Below, in pieces: positions 9,225-17,999 of a DNA stretch of 64,000 bases. The stretch is from KBS-96 sp964247975. GTDB taxonomy: Bacteria > Acidobacteriota > Terriglobia > Bryobacterales > Bryobacteraceae. Location of the stretch: the NCBI GenBank assembly GCA_964247975.1, contig CAXTWH010000003.1:62001-126000 (forward strand), written 5' to 3'. The notes beneath the pieces are model-generated. The model ran no database searches, was not told where the DNA came from, and saw only the letters and a list, made by a program, of their open reading frames with translations. A program made the translations under genes and the position numbers. The first letter of the stretch is position 1, and the number at the start of each line of letters is the position of its first letter.

Positions 9225-9260
9225 GGCCGAAGGAAATAATCCTTCGGCCTTTTTGTTTTT
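9225..9260 (+). terminator. intrinsic terminator after lon
   Basis: A perfect 10-bp stem (GGCCGAAGGA at 9225-9234, TCCTTCGGCC at 9240-9249) with loop AATAA is followed by TTTTTGTTTTT. Confidence 0.93.
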
Positions 9261-9343
9261 CTTGTACGATGGAGTACATAACTTCACTCTCAAACAATAG
9301 TACGGGGAGCGCATTCTTGTTTCCTGCGTACTTTTAAATTCCT

Positions 9344-11209
9344 ATGCCTGAACCGCTTCGCTGCGATCATCCGGCCCAAGCCGACCATGCCCAGCTTTAC
9401 GAGATGCTGGTGGCGGAGTTGACCGATTTTGTGGTGTTCCTGATGGACCCGGAAGGCTGCATCGTGAGCTGGAATCCGGGCGTGGAGCGCATTATCGGCT
9501 ACCGGGAAGCGGAGTGGATAGGACAATCCGCCCGTATCATCTTCACGCCGGAAGACCGGGCAGCCGGAATACCCCAAGAAGAACTGGCTAAAGCCCGGAA
9601 TGAAGGGCGCTCGCCTGATATTCGCTGGCATCAAAAGAAAGACGGCAGCAGGTTTTATGTTGACGGCACGCTAGTGGCCCTAAAGGATCAGAGCGGAAAA
9701 CTTTTAGGCTTTTCCAAGGTAATGCGGGATGTGACGGAAAAACAACGCATTCAGGATGAGTTGGAAAGCGCGCACGAGGAGGTTCACGGCATTCTGGAAA
9801 GCATCACGGACGGCTTTATCGCGCTGGACCAGGAATGGCGATTTACTTACGTGAATGCCGCCGGCGAGAAGCTGCTGGGTGCGCCTTGCGAGGAACTGTT
9901 GGGACGTAATCATTGGGAAGTTTTCGCGCCCACGCTCGGCACGGCTGTGGAATATGAGTTTCGCCGGGTCGTTCGCGATCAGGTGTCGGTTGAGTTTGAG
10001 ATGCTGTACGAGCCTCGGCAGCGGTGGTTCGCTGTGAAGGGTTATCCAACTCCGCAGGGAGGCTTATCTGCTTACTTCCAGGACGTTACTGAGCGCAAGA
10101 ATGCCGCTGAAGAGATGCAGCGGCAGTGGCGCACTTTTGACACGGCATTGTCCCATATGCCAGATATTATCAGCATCTTTGACTTAGAAGGACATTTTAC
10201 CTATGCGAATCGGGCAGCGTTGGCTTTATTTCAAAGGTCCTTAGAAGAGGTAATCGGAAAGGGCGTGCATAAGCTTATCTACCCATCGGAACTGGCCGCG
10301 AAGCTGCAACAGCAGATCAGGGAAGTCATCATGACCAGACAGTCGGTGCGTGATGAAACGCCTTATCCGGTGCCCGGTCTGAGCGGAGCAGTGCGCGATT
10401 ATGAATACATTTTCAGTCCTGTTTTCTCGACGGACGGCACGATAGAAGCAGTTACTAATTCAACGCGGGATATTACTGAACGCAAGCAGGCGCAAGCAGC
10501 GCTGGAACGCCAAGCGCAGGAGTTAGCGGACTCAAACGCGGAACTGCAACAGTTTGCTTATGTGACAAGCCACGATTTACAGGAACCGCTCCGGGCGATG
10601 GTGAATTTTTCGCAGTTGCTGATGAAGCGCTACGGCGGGCAGCTTGGAACGGATGCCGATGAATTTTTAGGCTATATTATGGCGGGCGCTCAACGTATGA
10701 ACGGCTTAGTGGAATCGCTCTTAACTTATTCCCGGGTGCTGCATTTCGATCAAACAGCGTTTGCGCCGGTGTCGCTGCAAACGGTGGTGGACTGGGCGGT
10801 GATGAATCTGCGCACCGCGATTGACGAAAGCGGAACTGTGGTGTTGAGCAACAATCTGCCTACCGTGCAGGCCGATCAGGTGCAACTGGTGCAACTGTTT
10901 CAAAATCTGATCAGCAACGCAATCAAGTACAGAAAGACCGGAGAACCGCCGCGCGTTCAGATATCAGCCAAGCGCGCAAAGAATGAATGGATTATTGCGG
11001 TGCAGGATAACGGCATGGGCATTGAAAAACAATATTCAGACCGCATCTTCGGCGTGTTCAAGCGGTTGCATGGAAAAGAAATTCCCGGCACCGGAATCGG
11101 CCTTGCCATCTGCAAGCGCATTGTGGAAAAGCACAACGGACGCATTTGGGTGGAATCCCAGGCTGGCGAGGGATCAACGTTTTATGCGGCGCTGCCCTCG
11201 CCGGTTTGA
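9344..11209 (+). CDS. multi-PAS soluble sensor histidine kinase
   Basis: This 621-residue protein has no membrane segment. It contains three PAS domains: about 20-145 with a PAC motif ending in MRDVTEKQR, about 145-255 ending in FQDVTERKN, and about 260-385 ending in TRDITERKQ. A HisKA domain follows with His410 in VTSHDLQEPLRAM, then a HATPase_c domain with N box NLISNAIKYR, G1 DNGMGIEKQY and G2 GTGIGLAI. The H-box variant SHDLQEPLR is typical of the phytochrome-like/HWE-neighbour kinases often found with PAS arrays. The signal is unknown, and no response regulator is adjacent. No clear ribosome-binding site precedes the ATG. Confidence 0.93.
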   Translation: MPEPLRCDHPAQADHAQLYEMLVAELTDFVVFLMDPEGCIVSWNPGVERIIGYREAEWIGQSARIIFTPEDRAAGIPQEELAKARNEGRSPDIRWHQKKDGSRFYVDGTLVALKDQSGKLLGFSKVMRDVTEKQRIQDELESAHEEVHGILESITDGFIALDQEWRFTYVNAAGEKLLGAPCEELLGRNHWEVFAPTLGTAVEYEFRRVVRDQVSVEFEMLYEPRQRWFAVKGYPTPQGGLSAYFQDVTERKNAAEEMQRQWRTFDTALSHMPDIISIFDLEGHFTYANRAALALFQRSLEEVIGKGVHKLIYPSELAAKLQQQIREVIMTRQSVRDETPYPVPGLSGAVRDYEYIFSPVFSTDGTIEAVTNSTRDITERKQAQAALERQAQELADSNAELQQFAYVTSHDLQEPLRAMVNFSQLLMKRYGGQLGTDADEFLGYIMAGAQRMNGLVESLLTYSRVLHFDQTAFAPVSLQTVVDWAVMNLRTAIDESGTVVLSNNLPTVQADQVQLVQLFQNLISNAIKYRKTGEPPRVQISAKRAKNEWIIAVQDNGMGIEKQYSDRIFGVFKRLHGKEIPGTGIGLAICKRIVEKHNGRIWVESQAGEGSTFYAALPSPV

Positions 11210-11212
11210 TTG

Positions 11213-12442
11213 CTAAGGAACAAAAACTTCCAGGCGAACTGAATAAGTGACAGATTGGCCCGGCTTCAAACGCACCATACCGGTGTTCTGGGCCTTCCAT
11301 TCTTTGCCGAAAGGATCTCCCCAGTTGAACTGCGGTTCGAAAGCGACAAACTGTTTATCAGGCGGCGCATAAGCCTGAAACGCGGAAATCTCAGGAGAAA
11401 CGCTGACGATGCGGAGGCCGTATCTTGCCGCCGGATCGACGATTTCCGCAGCAATCGGATCGCTGCTGTTTCGATCAAGATCCACAAAACAGTCATCGTA
11501 GAAGTTCTTCGCTAAAGCAAGACCGTTCGTTTGGTTGAAAGCGTATTTGCCGCTCATGGGAACGAGTTTGCCGGTGGGAAACACATCATCGTAATTGGTC
11601 ACAGCAACAAGTTTCTTGGCCGGAATTTTCAAGCGGGCCTGTTCGCGCTGGCCGCTCGGCAAAGCGAAATACGGGTGCCAGCCGATGCCGACCGGTTCAT
11701 CTTCAGTGCCGGTGTTTTTCACGGTGACGATGAAGCCGAAGCCTTGGGTATTCAACGTGGCCTTGATATCAACACTCGACTTCGAAAGCCAGTGGCCGCC
11801 GAAATCACCGGCATCGAGCGTACCTTCTACGCTCGATTCATTATCGCCAGGATGCAGGGCGACGTTGTTGAAGGCGTCACTGTTAATTAAGCCGTGTATG
11901 GAATGGATTTCCGCGTCCGGTTTCTTGCCTTTGAAGTTAGCCGGCAGGGTAACGGTTTTTCCATAAATGGTAGTTTGCAGCGTTTTCTTATCGGCGGATA
12001 ATTTTCCTCTAATACGATTGGCGAACGGCACCAGAATAGCGCCGCCGGCACGAAACGAGCCGTTGCCGAAAACGTCTTCGCCTTCGCCGTTCATCAACTG
12101 ACTGGCTTGATCGAGGGGCGGGGAAGCCAGCACATCAACTACTCCCTTACCGGGCAGGTAAGCTTGCACGCGAAACGTGTTCATGCCGCGGCCCGGCAGA
12201 ATGTCGGCGCTGATAATCTGCGGCTTTGTTTGGTCAGCAGGCTGCGGTTGGGCCAGATGCACCGCCTTTTTCCCGCCGACCGTGACGTTGGTTTCTTCGG
12301 CGGTGAAATGCGGAGCGGCAGTTGTTTTCTGCGCTTCTTCCGGCGGCTTGGAAGGCGAGCAACTGAGCGTGAGCAGAGCGAAGGTCAGAGAAAAAGCAGT
12401 TTTCGCGGAAATAGAGGAATGTTGCATTGGGCGTTTTGCCAT
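11213..12442 (-). CDS. aldose 1-epimerase (galactose mutarotase)-like exported protein
   Basis: This 409-residue protein has an N-terminal hydrophobic stretch ending LTLSC (Cys28), a plausible but non-canonical lipobox, so it is probably an exported lipoprotein. The rest matches the beta-sandwich GalM family: NRIRG, the first His in SIHGLI, the second catalytic His in GIGWHPYF and the catalytic Glu in FEPQFNWGDPF. GalM interconverts alpha- and beta-anomers of aldoses. A periplasmic location would suit sugar uptake. The N-terminal extra of about 100 residues is unlike cytoplasmic GalM. An alternative start six codons downstream (MQHSS) is possible. It is convergent with the kinase gene, with 3 bases between. 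Confidence 0.8.
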   Translation of the reverse strand: MAKRPMQHSSISAKTAFSLTFALLTLSCSPSKPPEEAQKTTAAPHFTAEETNVTVGGKKAVHLAQPQPADQTKPQIISADILPGRGMNTFRVQAYLPGKGVVDVLASPPLDQASQLMNGEGEDVFGNGSFRAGGAILVPFANRIRGKLSADKKTLQTTIYGKTVTLPANFKGKKPDAEIHSIHGLINSDAFNNVALHPGDNESSVEGTLDAGDFGGHWLSKSSVDIKATLNTQGFGFIVTVKNTGTEDEPVGIGWHPYFALPSGQREQARLKIPAKKLVAVTNYDDVFPTGKLVPMSGKYAFNQTNGLALAKNFYDDCFVDLDRNSSDPIAAEIVDPAARYGLRIVSVSPEISAFQAYAPPDKQFVAFEPQFNWGDPFGKEWKAQNTGMVRLKPGQSVTYSVRLEVFVP

Positions 12443-12606
12443 AAATCGTACCCAGAGATGATATCGCGGCGGCGGGAAAGATTTGGAAATGGATGAGTTT
12501 CGGGCGCCAGTCTAGCTGAAATTGTTACGATTTCAGGAGATATTGCTGTAGCTTCGAATCTTCTGTTAAGTGAAGCCACTCAAGTTAAGGAGATTGGATT
12601 GTACCA

Positions 12607-12837
12607 ATGACCATCGAGATTACCCAGCCTGAACTCGAAGGCCTCATGGTCCAGAGATTGAGCGATGGCACATTTCAGGATGCGGAACAAGTAATTTTGG
12701 AGGCACTGCGCTCTTCTGCCGCGCAGGCCGAAGTCGACCGTAAATATGCGATTGCACGCTTAAAAACTTTTGCGCAACGCCACGATCTTTCGCTCAACTT
12801 AACACTTCACGAGTTGCGCGAAGAAGCGCGACCATAA
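12607..12837 (+). CDS. small ParD/CopG-like antitoxin-type protein, orphan
   Basis: This 76-residue protein begins MTIEITQPELEGLM and continues with a 'SDGTFQDAEQVILEAL' segment, the pattern of ParD-like ribbon-helix-helix antitoxins (a beta strand, then a helix with 'G-x-F-x-x-x-E-x-V-x-x-AL'). No PIN, RelE or other toxin gene follows; the next gene is DinB. An AAGGAG lies upstream but about 13 bases from the ATG. It could be a solitary regulator or the remnant of a toxin-antitoxin pair. Confidence 0.6.
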   Translation: MTIEITQPELEGLMVQRLSDGTFQDAEQVILEALRSSAAQAEVDRKYAIARLKTFAQRHDLSLNLTLHELREEARP

Positions 12838-12966
12838 TGAACTTCGTAGCCTTATGTAGGCTATTTGACTAATTCCAATCTGTAAGCCACACTCAAATTT
12901 TCGCCTTGTATTCTCCTTTTGAATCTGATAATCTTCGGGGTGCCAAGATTTTGGCCGGAGGTTTCC

Positions 12967-13479
12967 ATGCAGATAAAAGAAATGCTTTTACCTGAATTCG
13001 ATCAGGAAATGAAGAACACAAGGAAGATTCTGGAGCGTGTTCCAGAAGACAGATTTGGATTCAAACCACATGAGAAGTCGATGAGCTTAGTGCGACTCGC
13101 TCATCATGTTTCAGAAATACCTTCCTGGACGAAAGGAACAATGGAAGTAGAAGTGTTAAACCTTGATTCCGGGATGATTCCGGGTTTACGCGAATCGAAG
13201 CAGGAGATGTTACGCGCATTTGACGAGGCAGTAGCGGAAGGCCGGCAAGCATTGGCGGAAGCAACCGATGAACAACTCCAAAAAACCTGGACAATGAACT
13301 ACAACGGCAAGCACATTTTTTCCATGCCGCGCTATGAGGTTATCAGCAATATGATTATCCGCCATATGATTCATCATCGGGCGCAGTTGGGCGTTTATCT
13401 GCGATTGAATGATGTAGAACTCCCCGGCATGTACGGGCCGTCAGCGGATGAAATGAATTTTTGGACTGATGCTGCCTAA
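12967..13479 (+). CDS. DinB family protein
   Basis: This 170-residue protein matches the DinB four-helix bundle. The usual metal-binding histidines are in LAHHVSE (about residue 42) and near the C-terminus in IRHMIHHRAQLGVYLR. DinB-like proteins are small metal-binding enzymes, some acting as thiol (bacillithiol, mycothiol or glutathione) S-transferases; the substrate here is unknown. I chose ATG at 12967 because GGAGG at 12957-12961 lies 5 bases upstream. A TTG 48 bases earlier extends the frame but has no such support. Confidence 0.85.
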   Translation: MQIKEMLLPEFDQEMKNTRKILERVPEDRFGFKPHEKSMSLVRLAHHVSEIPSWTKGTMEVEVLNLDSGMIPGLRESKQEMLRAFDEAVAEGRQALAEATDEQLQKTWTMNYNGKHIFSMPRYEVISNMIIRHMIHHRAQLGVYLRLNDVELPGMYGPSADEMNFWTDAA

Positions 13480-13802
13480 AGTTTAATTAATGGAGTTCAG
13501 GAAACTTGGCTGGGTGGGCTGTGCGTGTTGGGCTTTAGGTGGTAACTGCTGGTGGTGGTGGTTTTAGGATGAGCTTTATGGGCGGAGCAGCCTTTATTTC
13601 CTGAACTCTCAATTCTTCACAATTCTTCTAAAGCAGTTACCATGCCAAACACAAATACTCAATAAAATCAATAGTTTGAAGAATGAGCGATGGTGGGGCC
13701 TAAGCAATTCTTACCAGGAATATAGAGAATAAGTGGGACAGCGATACCTTTTTGAACCAGCGACCCGGTAGATGTTTCAAATTGGAACTGCGCTGGTAAC
13801 CT
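13480..13802. other. intergenic region with a G-rich hairpin element
   Basis: About 320 bases between the convergent dinB and tolC genes. I see no coding potential. The left half holds the inverted-repeat element described at 13493-13608; the right half is AT-rich with no recognisable signal. Confidence 0.5.
13493..13608. repeat. 12-bp inverted repeat enclosing a G-rich loop
   Basis: GAGTTCAGGAAA at 13493-13504 is the exact complement of TTTCCTGAACTC at 13597-13608. Inside it GGCTG (13508-13512) can pair with CAGCC (13588-13592), extending the stem across a small internal loop. The 75-base loop on the + strand is rich in GG/GGG runs, including a GGTGGTGGTGG tract. It may be a structured RNA, a small non-autonomous repeat or an unusual terminator. 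No family is recognised. Confidence 0.45.
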
Positions 13803-15722
13803 TTATTCGGGCAAATTGGCCGGGGTAGTAGATGTGCGAGCCACGCGACCCTTTTTCGCTTCATCTACTGAAATCTGATAACTTTGCAAGGTTGTCCCCA
13901 ACACGCGTTCCAGCACAATCTTGGCGTTAGCATATTGCGCGGTGGCCGAGATTTCGTTTGATTTTGCAGTAGCCAGATCGCGCTGCACTTGAATCACTGC
14001 GTAAGTGGTGGAAGTGCCAAGCTTATATTTTTTCTGTTCGGCGGAAACTAGTTGTTCTTCGAGAATGCGGCTTTGCAGGGCAGCCCGATAGCGCGTGTGC
14101 GCTTGCTGCAGCGCGATGGTTTGGTTTGAAATATCTACTGCGACTTGATTCATATCTTTCTGCGTGCGCAGTTCGGTTTGCCGCAGTTGCAGTTGGTCGA
14201 TGCCGTAATCGCCCTGGGCGATGTCATTCCGAATGTTCTCGTTGTAAACAGCGGTAATGCGCTGGCTGGGAAAGTTGCGGCGGAAAACCTGTTCTACTGC
14301 GTTTCCGAAACCGCCCAGGTAGTAAGCGTCCGGCGGAGGTACTTCAGTGGCGATCGGGTTCGTTTTTCCGCTTAAACCTTGCGCGGAAACCGATCCTATG
14401 GCGCGGAGAACAGGCAAAACGCCGTTAGCTGTTCCCAAAGCCGAAGTTCTGGTGTTTCGCAGATCGATCTGCTCCGCGCTCAAATCAAAACGGCTTCCCA
14501 AAGTCTGTTTCAACAGAGTTTGAATCGGAGGCAGATCCACCGCTTCCGGCACCTGAATATGATCAAGCGGAACAATGTGAACATCAGCAATCACCGGATC
14601 GCCGGAGCCGCGGCGGCTCAATGCATCTTTTAAGCGAACTTCCTGTTGTAGCGCGGCGGATTGGGAAAAAATAAGATCGCGCTGGCTGGTGGCTACCTGC
14701 GATTCAGCTTGAGTGATATCTATCGGAGCTAAGGTGCCGATCTGCACCTGTTTTTTGTTGTCGTTATAAAGCTGCTGAGCGAGATCGTAGGAGCCTTGTT
14801 TGGAGCGGACATCTTCCAAATCGCTGACCAGGCCCCAATATAAGGTTAGTACGTTCGACACAACGGAAATGATCTGTGTTTGAAACGTCAAATCCGAAAC
14901 ATTAAGATTTTGCTTAGCGACAATAATCTGCCGGGAGTTCACGGCGATGCCGAAGCCATTTAATAGATTATGAGAAATGCTTAGACCCAGGGTCGGCGAC
15001 GAAGTGGGATTCAGATTGTTTGTCAGCGCGTTCTCGTTCAAGTACTGATCGTTGAACGAGAGCGTGGCCGAGCCGCCTGTAATTAACCCTTGGGAAAGGG
15101 AGTTGTTGAAAACTTTGGTATTGTCAATCAGATCCGACACGCCGCTTAAGAAAGTGCTGTACTGAGGAGTAGTTCTGTGTTGAAAGCCGATTAGCCCTAA
15201 ATAAACAGCATCTAAATTCTGCGTAACAGGGCCGATCTGGGAAATAGTTGCGTTTCCCGATCCGGCTGAACCTGTGCCGCCAAAATTGTTACCGTTATTA
15301 CCTACAATGCTGGCGGTTCCCTGAACGCCTTGCCCGGCAGTGACGCCGAAATTATTGTTCGAAACCGTATTTACGCCGCGAAGCGGGCCGCCAGCTTCGG
15401 CGCGCTGTACGGCCCAAAACGAAAGCAGCGGACTGTAACGCTGAATCTCCAGGTCAATGTTGTTTTCAAGCGCCAAGGCAATGGCGTCCTGAACCGTTAA
15501 ATAAAGATTATTGCCGCGAATCAACTGAGAAAACCGATTCGCATTTTGAACGTTGATGGGCGGAACAGAAGTAGCCTGGTAGGGCCGGACAAAAATAGGG
15601 GCATGCGGCTTATCTACCCGCACGTTGCTTTCATCGGCAGCTTGAACAGGCAGCAGCGGCAACGACGAACAAAGAACAACGGCAATGGCCCGGCGAATCC
15701 GAATGAGCAAAGTATTCGTCAT
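13803..15722 (-). CDS. TolC family outer-membrane channel protein (second of a tandem pair)
   Basis: This 639-residue protein has a signal peptide (hydrophobic residues 10-25, cleavage near VQAAD) and two OEP repeats typical of TolC: long helical stretches with Gln/Ala-rich heptads, a repeated 'VQIGTLAPIDITQAE' motif and 'KYKLGTSTTYAVIQVQRDLA' in the second half. It would form a trimeric outer-membrane and periplasmic duct for efflux or secretion. I chose ATG at 15720-15722, seven bases after the stop of the upstream paralogue; a start 17 codons earlier would overlap it. The long Gly/Asn/Thr-rich segment at about 105-165 is an insertion compared with classical TolC. No inner-membrane pump is adjacent. 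Confidence 0.88.
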   Translation of the reverse strand: MTNTLLIRIRRAIAVVLCSSLPLLPVQAADESNVRVDKPHAPIFVRPYQATSVPPINVQNANRFSQLIRGNNLYLTVQDAIALALENNIDLEIQRYSPLLSFWAVQRAEAGGPLRGVNTVSNNNFGVTAGQGVQGTASIVGNNGNNFGGTGSAGSGNATISQIGPVTQNLDAVYLGLIGFQHRTTPQYSTFLSGVSDLIDNTKVFNNSLSQGLITGGSATLSFNDQYLNENALTNNLNPTSSPTLGLSISHNLLNGFGIAVNSRQIIVAKQNLNVSDLTFQTQIISVVSNVLTLYWGLVSDLEDVRSKQGSYDLAQQLYNDNKKQVQIGTLAPIDITQAESQVATSQRDLIFSQSAALQQEVRLKDALSRRGSGDPVIADVHIVPLDHIQVPEAVDLPPIQTLLKQTLGSRFDLSAEQIDLRNTRTSALGTANGVLPVLRAIGSVSAQGLSGKTNPIATEVPPPDAYYLGGFGNAVEQVFRRNFPSQRITAVYNENIRNDIAQGDYGIDQLQLRQTELRTQKDMNQVAVDISNQTIALQQAHTRYRAALQSRILEEQLVSAEQKKYKLGTSTTYAVIQVQRDLATAKSNEISATAQYANAKIVLERVLGTTLQSYQISVDEAKKGRVARTSTTPANLPE

Positions 15723-15729
15723 GGGTTGC

Positions 15730-17664
15730 TCATTGATTGGGTGCCGATTGCGGAACGGCTGGTTTGTTTTCATCGGGAGCGGTAGGCAGCTTGTCCGGTA
15801 TTCCTGATACGCGGCTCACTTTGCCTTGCAGCGCTTCATCAATAACGATATTATTTGCGGTGAGAGTGCGGCCCAAAGATTGATCCAGGGCGATTCGGGC
15901 ATGAATAAAAGTGGCTTGGGCTTGAACTTCGTTGCCTTGAGCAGTTGCCAGATCCCGTTGAGCTTGAATCACCTGGTAAACAGTGGACGCGCCCAGAGCA
16001 TATTTTTTCTTTTCCGCGTCAAGGGTCTGCTGTTGCAGAACGCGTGCTTTCACGGACGCTTCGTAACCGGCGCGGGCCTGGCGCACGCCAATTACGGCAT
16101 TCTGCACATCCACTCGAATCAGATTCACGGAACGCTGCAATTGCAATTCATTCTGCCGCAAGGTAAGCTGGTCCGTCACATAATCGGCTTGGCTGGCGCG
16201 ATTGCGAAGCGGAATGTTCAGGGAAAAACCCGCCGAGTACGAAGGAAAATTACGCCGGAAAAGCTGGCTTAAAGCATTGCCGTAGCTGCCGGTAAAGTAA
16301 GCGTCGGGCACCAACGGAAAGCCGGTGACAGGATTAATATACGCTCTGGGCTGACCGGTTAAGCCGTTGTTGGTGAGTTCCGCAAAGGCCTGAATGGTAG
16401 GCCGCAGATTATTTCTGCTGCCGACCATGTTTGCTTTGGTGCTTTGAATATTCAGCCTGCTTTGCTGAAGTTCGGGACGGTTATCAGTCGCTTCCTGCAC
16501 GAGCTGGGGGATTTCCGGAAGGCTGTCGGCGTCCGGCACTTGAATCTGATCAATCGGCACAATGCGAACTTCAGCCAGCGTCGGACTAGCCACGCCGTTT
16601 TTGCTTAATGAATTTTTGAGGATGGTTTCCTGCTGCAGAACATTGGTTTCTGCGACTAGAAGGTTCTGCTTATCGGTGGCGACTTCGGCTTCCGCCCGCG
16701 TCACTTCAATCGGGGCCAGAGTGCCGATCTGCACCTGTTTTTTATTGTCCTCGTATAAGCGCTGCGCGGTATCGAGGGCTTGCTGGGCAACGCGCACATT
16801 CTGATCAAAGGCGACAAGATCCCAATATAAATTCAGCACCGAGGAAACAGTGGTGATGAGCTGCAATTGAAATTGAAGATTGGAAATCTTTATATTATTT
16901 CTGGCAATGCGGATATTGCGGCTGTTCACGGCGGCCCCGAAGCCGTTCAGCAGGTTTTGTTGAATGCTGAAATCGATAAGCGACGTGATGGACGGATTCA
17001 AAACGTTGGTGAGAATGTTCTGCCGCTGCCAGGTGTTGTTGAACGAAAAAGAATAATTTGTTCCGGAAACAAAGCCTTGCGAGTAATTCACGTTATAAAC
17101 GCGCTGGCCGGTTTGAATGGCGTTTACAATCGTGGAAAACGTGTTACTGGTGGGATTGGTGCTATGCCCAAACGCAAGAGTTGCGGAAAGATTCGGATCG
17201 AGATTCGGCAGAGCGGGACCGATGGAGGAAACCACCGCTCCGCCGGAAGTAACGGTGACGTTGTTGCTCAACGAGGACACGTTGCTCACGCCGGTGCTGC
17301 TGACGCTGGTGGCGCCGGAAGTAACCGCCGTGGAAACATCGCGCAAAACGCCGCCGCCCTTGGCTCGCCGCAGTACTTCATTCGCGAGCACCGGGCCGTA
17401 GCGCTGGATTTCGATATCGAGATTGTTTTCAATCGCCAAAGCCACCACGTCGGGCGCGGCCAGGTAAAGCTTGCCTGCTCGGATCAGCGTTTCCAGGCGA
17501 TTGGAATTGTTAAAATTCGCCGGCGGAACAAAGCGCTGTCGGTACGGGCGGATAATGGCCCAGCCGCGAGCCGGTTCAATATAGATAGAGTTTTGCGCCG
17601 TCAGGGTGGAACACAAAATCACAAGCGCGCTGAACAGCGAAAAAGGAACTCGGAGTCGTTTCAT
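15730..17664 (-). CDS. TolC family outer-membrane channel protein (first of a tandem pair)
   Basis: This 644-residue protein has a signal peptide (FSLFSALVILCSTLTAQ) and the same architecture as the downstream gene, including 'VQIGTLAPIEVTRAE' and 'KYALGASTVYQVIQAQRDLA'. The two proteins align over most of their length and clearly arose by tandem duplication. A Ser/Val/Gly-rich insertion follows the first helical hairpin. The ATG at 17662-17664 overlaps the stop of a 37-codon upstream reading frame as TGATG; an in-frame TTG at 17688 is an alternative start. The efflux partner is unknown, because no RND, ABC or membrane-fusion gene lies nearby. Confidence 0.88.
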   Translation of the reverse strand: MKRLRVPFSLFSALVILCSTLTAQNSIYIEPARGWAIIRPYRQRFVPPANFNNSNRLETLIRAGKLYLAAPDVVALAIENNLDIEIQRYGPVLANEVLRRAKGGGVLRDVSTAVTSGATSVSSTGVSNVSSLSNNVTVTSGGAVVSSIGPALPNLDPNLSATLAFGHSTNPTSNTFSTIVNAIQTGQRVYNVNYSQGFVSGTNYSFSFNNTWQRQNILTNVLNPSITSLIDFSIQQNLLNGFGAAVNSRNIRIARNNIKISNLQFQLQLITTVSSVLNLYWDLVAFDQNVRVAQQALDTAQRLYEDNKKQVQIGTLAPIEVTRAEAEVATDKQNLLVAETNVLQQETILKNSLSKNGVASPTLAEVRIVPIDQIQVPDADSLPEIPQLVQEATDNRPELQQSRLNIQSTKANMVGSRNNLRPTIQAFAELTNNGLTGQPRAYINPVTGFPLVPDAYFTGSYGNALSQLFRRNFPSYSAGFSLNIPLRNRASQADYVTDQLTLRQNELQLQRSVNLIRVDVQNAVIGVRQARAGYEASVKARVLQQQTLDAEKKKYALGASTVYQVIQAQRDLATAQGNEVQAQATFIHARIALDQSLGRTLTANNIVIDEALQGKVSRVSGIPDKLPTAPDENKPAVPQSAPNQ

Positions 17665-17777
17665 CAAAATCTTAATAGATCCTTGCAAGGCTCAACAAGT
17701 ATAGTCAACTGTCCTATCAGACTAGGCCATCGCAGTAGTAAACGGAAAGAACGAGGCGCTGGTTCCGAATTTCTCAT
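17664..17777 (-). CDS. possible 37-codon leader peptide overlapping tolC
   Basis: An ATG at 17775-17777 opens a 37-residue frame rich in Leu, Arg and Ser that ends in TGA overlapping the ATG of the tolC gene (TGATG). The tolC ATG itself lacks a well-spaced Shine-Dalgarno, so translational coupling is conceivable. The peptide resembles nothing I know. This may be chance. Confidence 0.25.
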   Translation of the reverse strand: MRNSEPAPRSFRLLLRWPSLIGQLTILVEPCKDLLRF

Positions 17778-17999
17778 CGTAGCCTAGCATTGGAAATCTG
17801 CCGGACAGGATAAATGGAGGGACTTTTGCATCAACACGGAAATATATGCAATATAGCCGCCAAACCCGGAAATGCGAGAAATCGCGTTTTTGCAGCAGTA
17901 ATCTTGCGGCGAATGTTTAACACTGTCCGGCTAGTGTTCGATTGTGGGACGCGACTGGCCGCTGGCGACCATTTTCGGGCAGTGGACCCTGGATGGATT
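17665..17999. other. intergenic region upstream of the tolC pair
   Basis: About 335 bases. The part next to tolC holds the possible leader frame. The rest must carry the tolC promoter, but no convincing -35/-10 pair stands out. A + strand frame at 17814-18038 has no recognisable similarity and overlaps the next gene antisense, so I do not call it. Confidence 0.4.
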
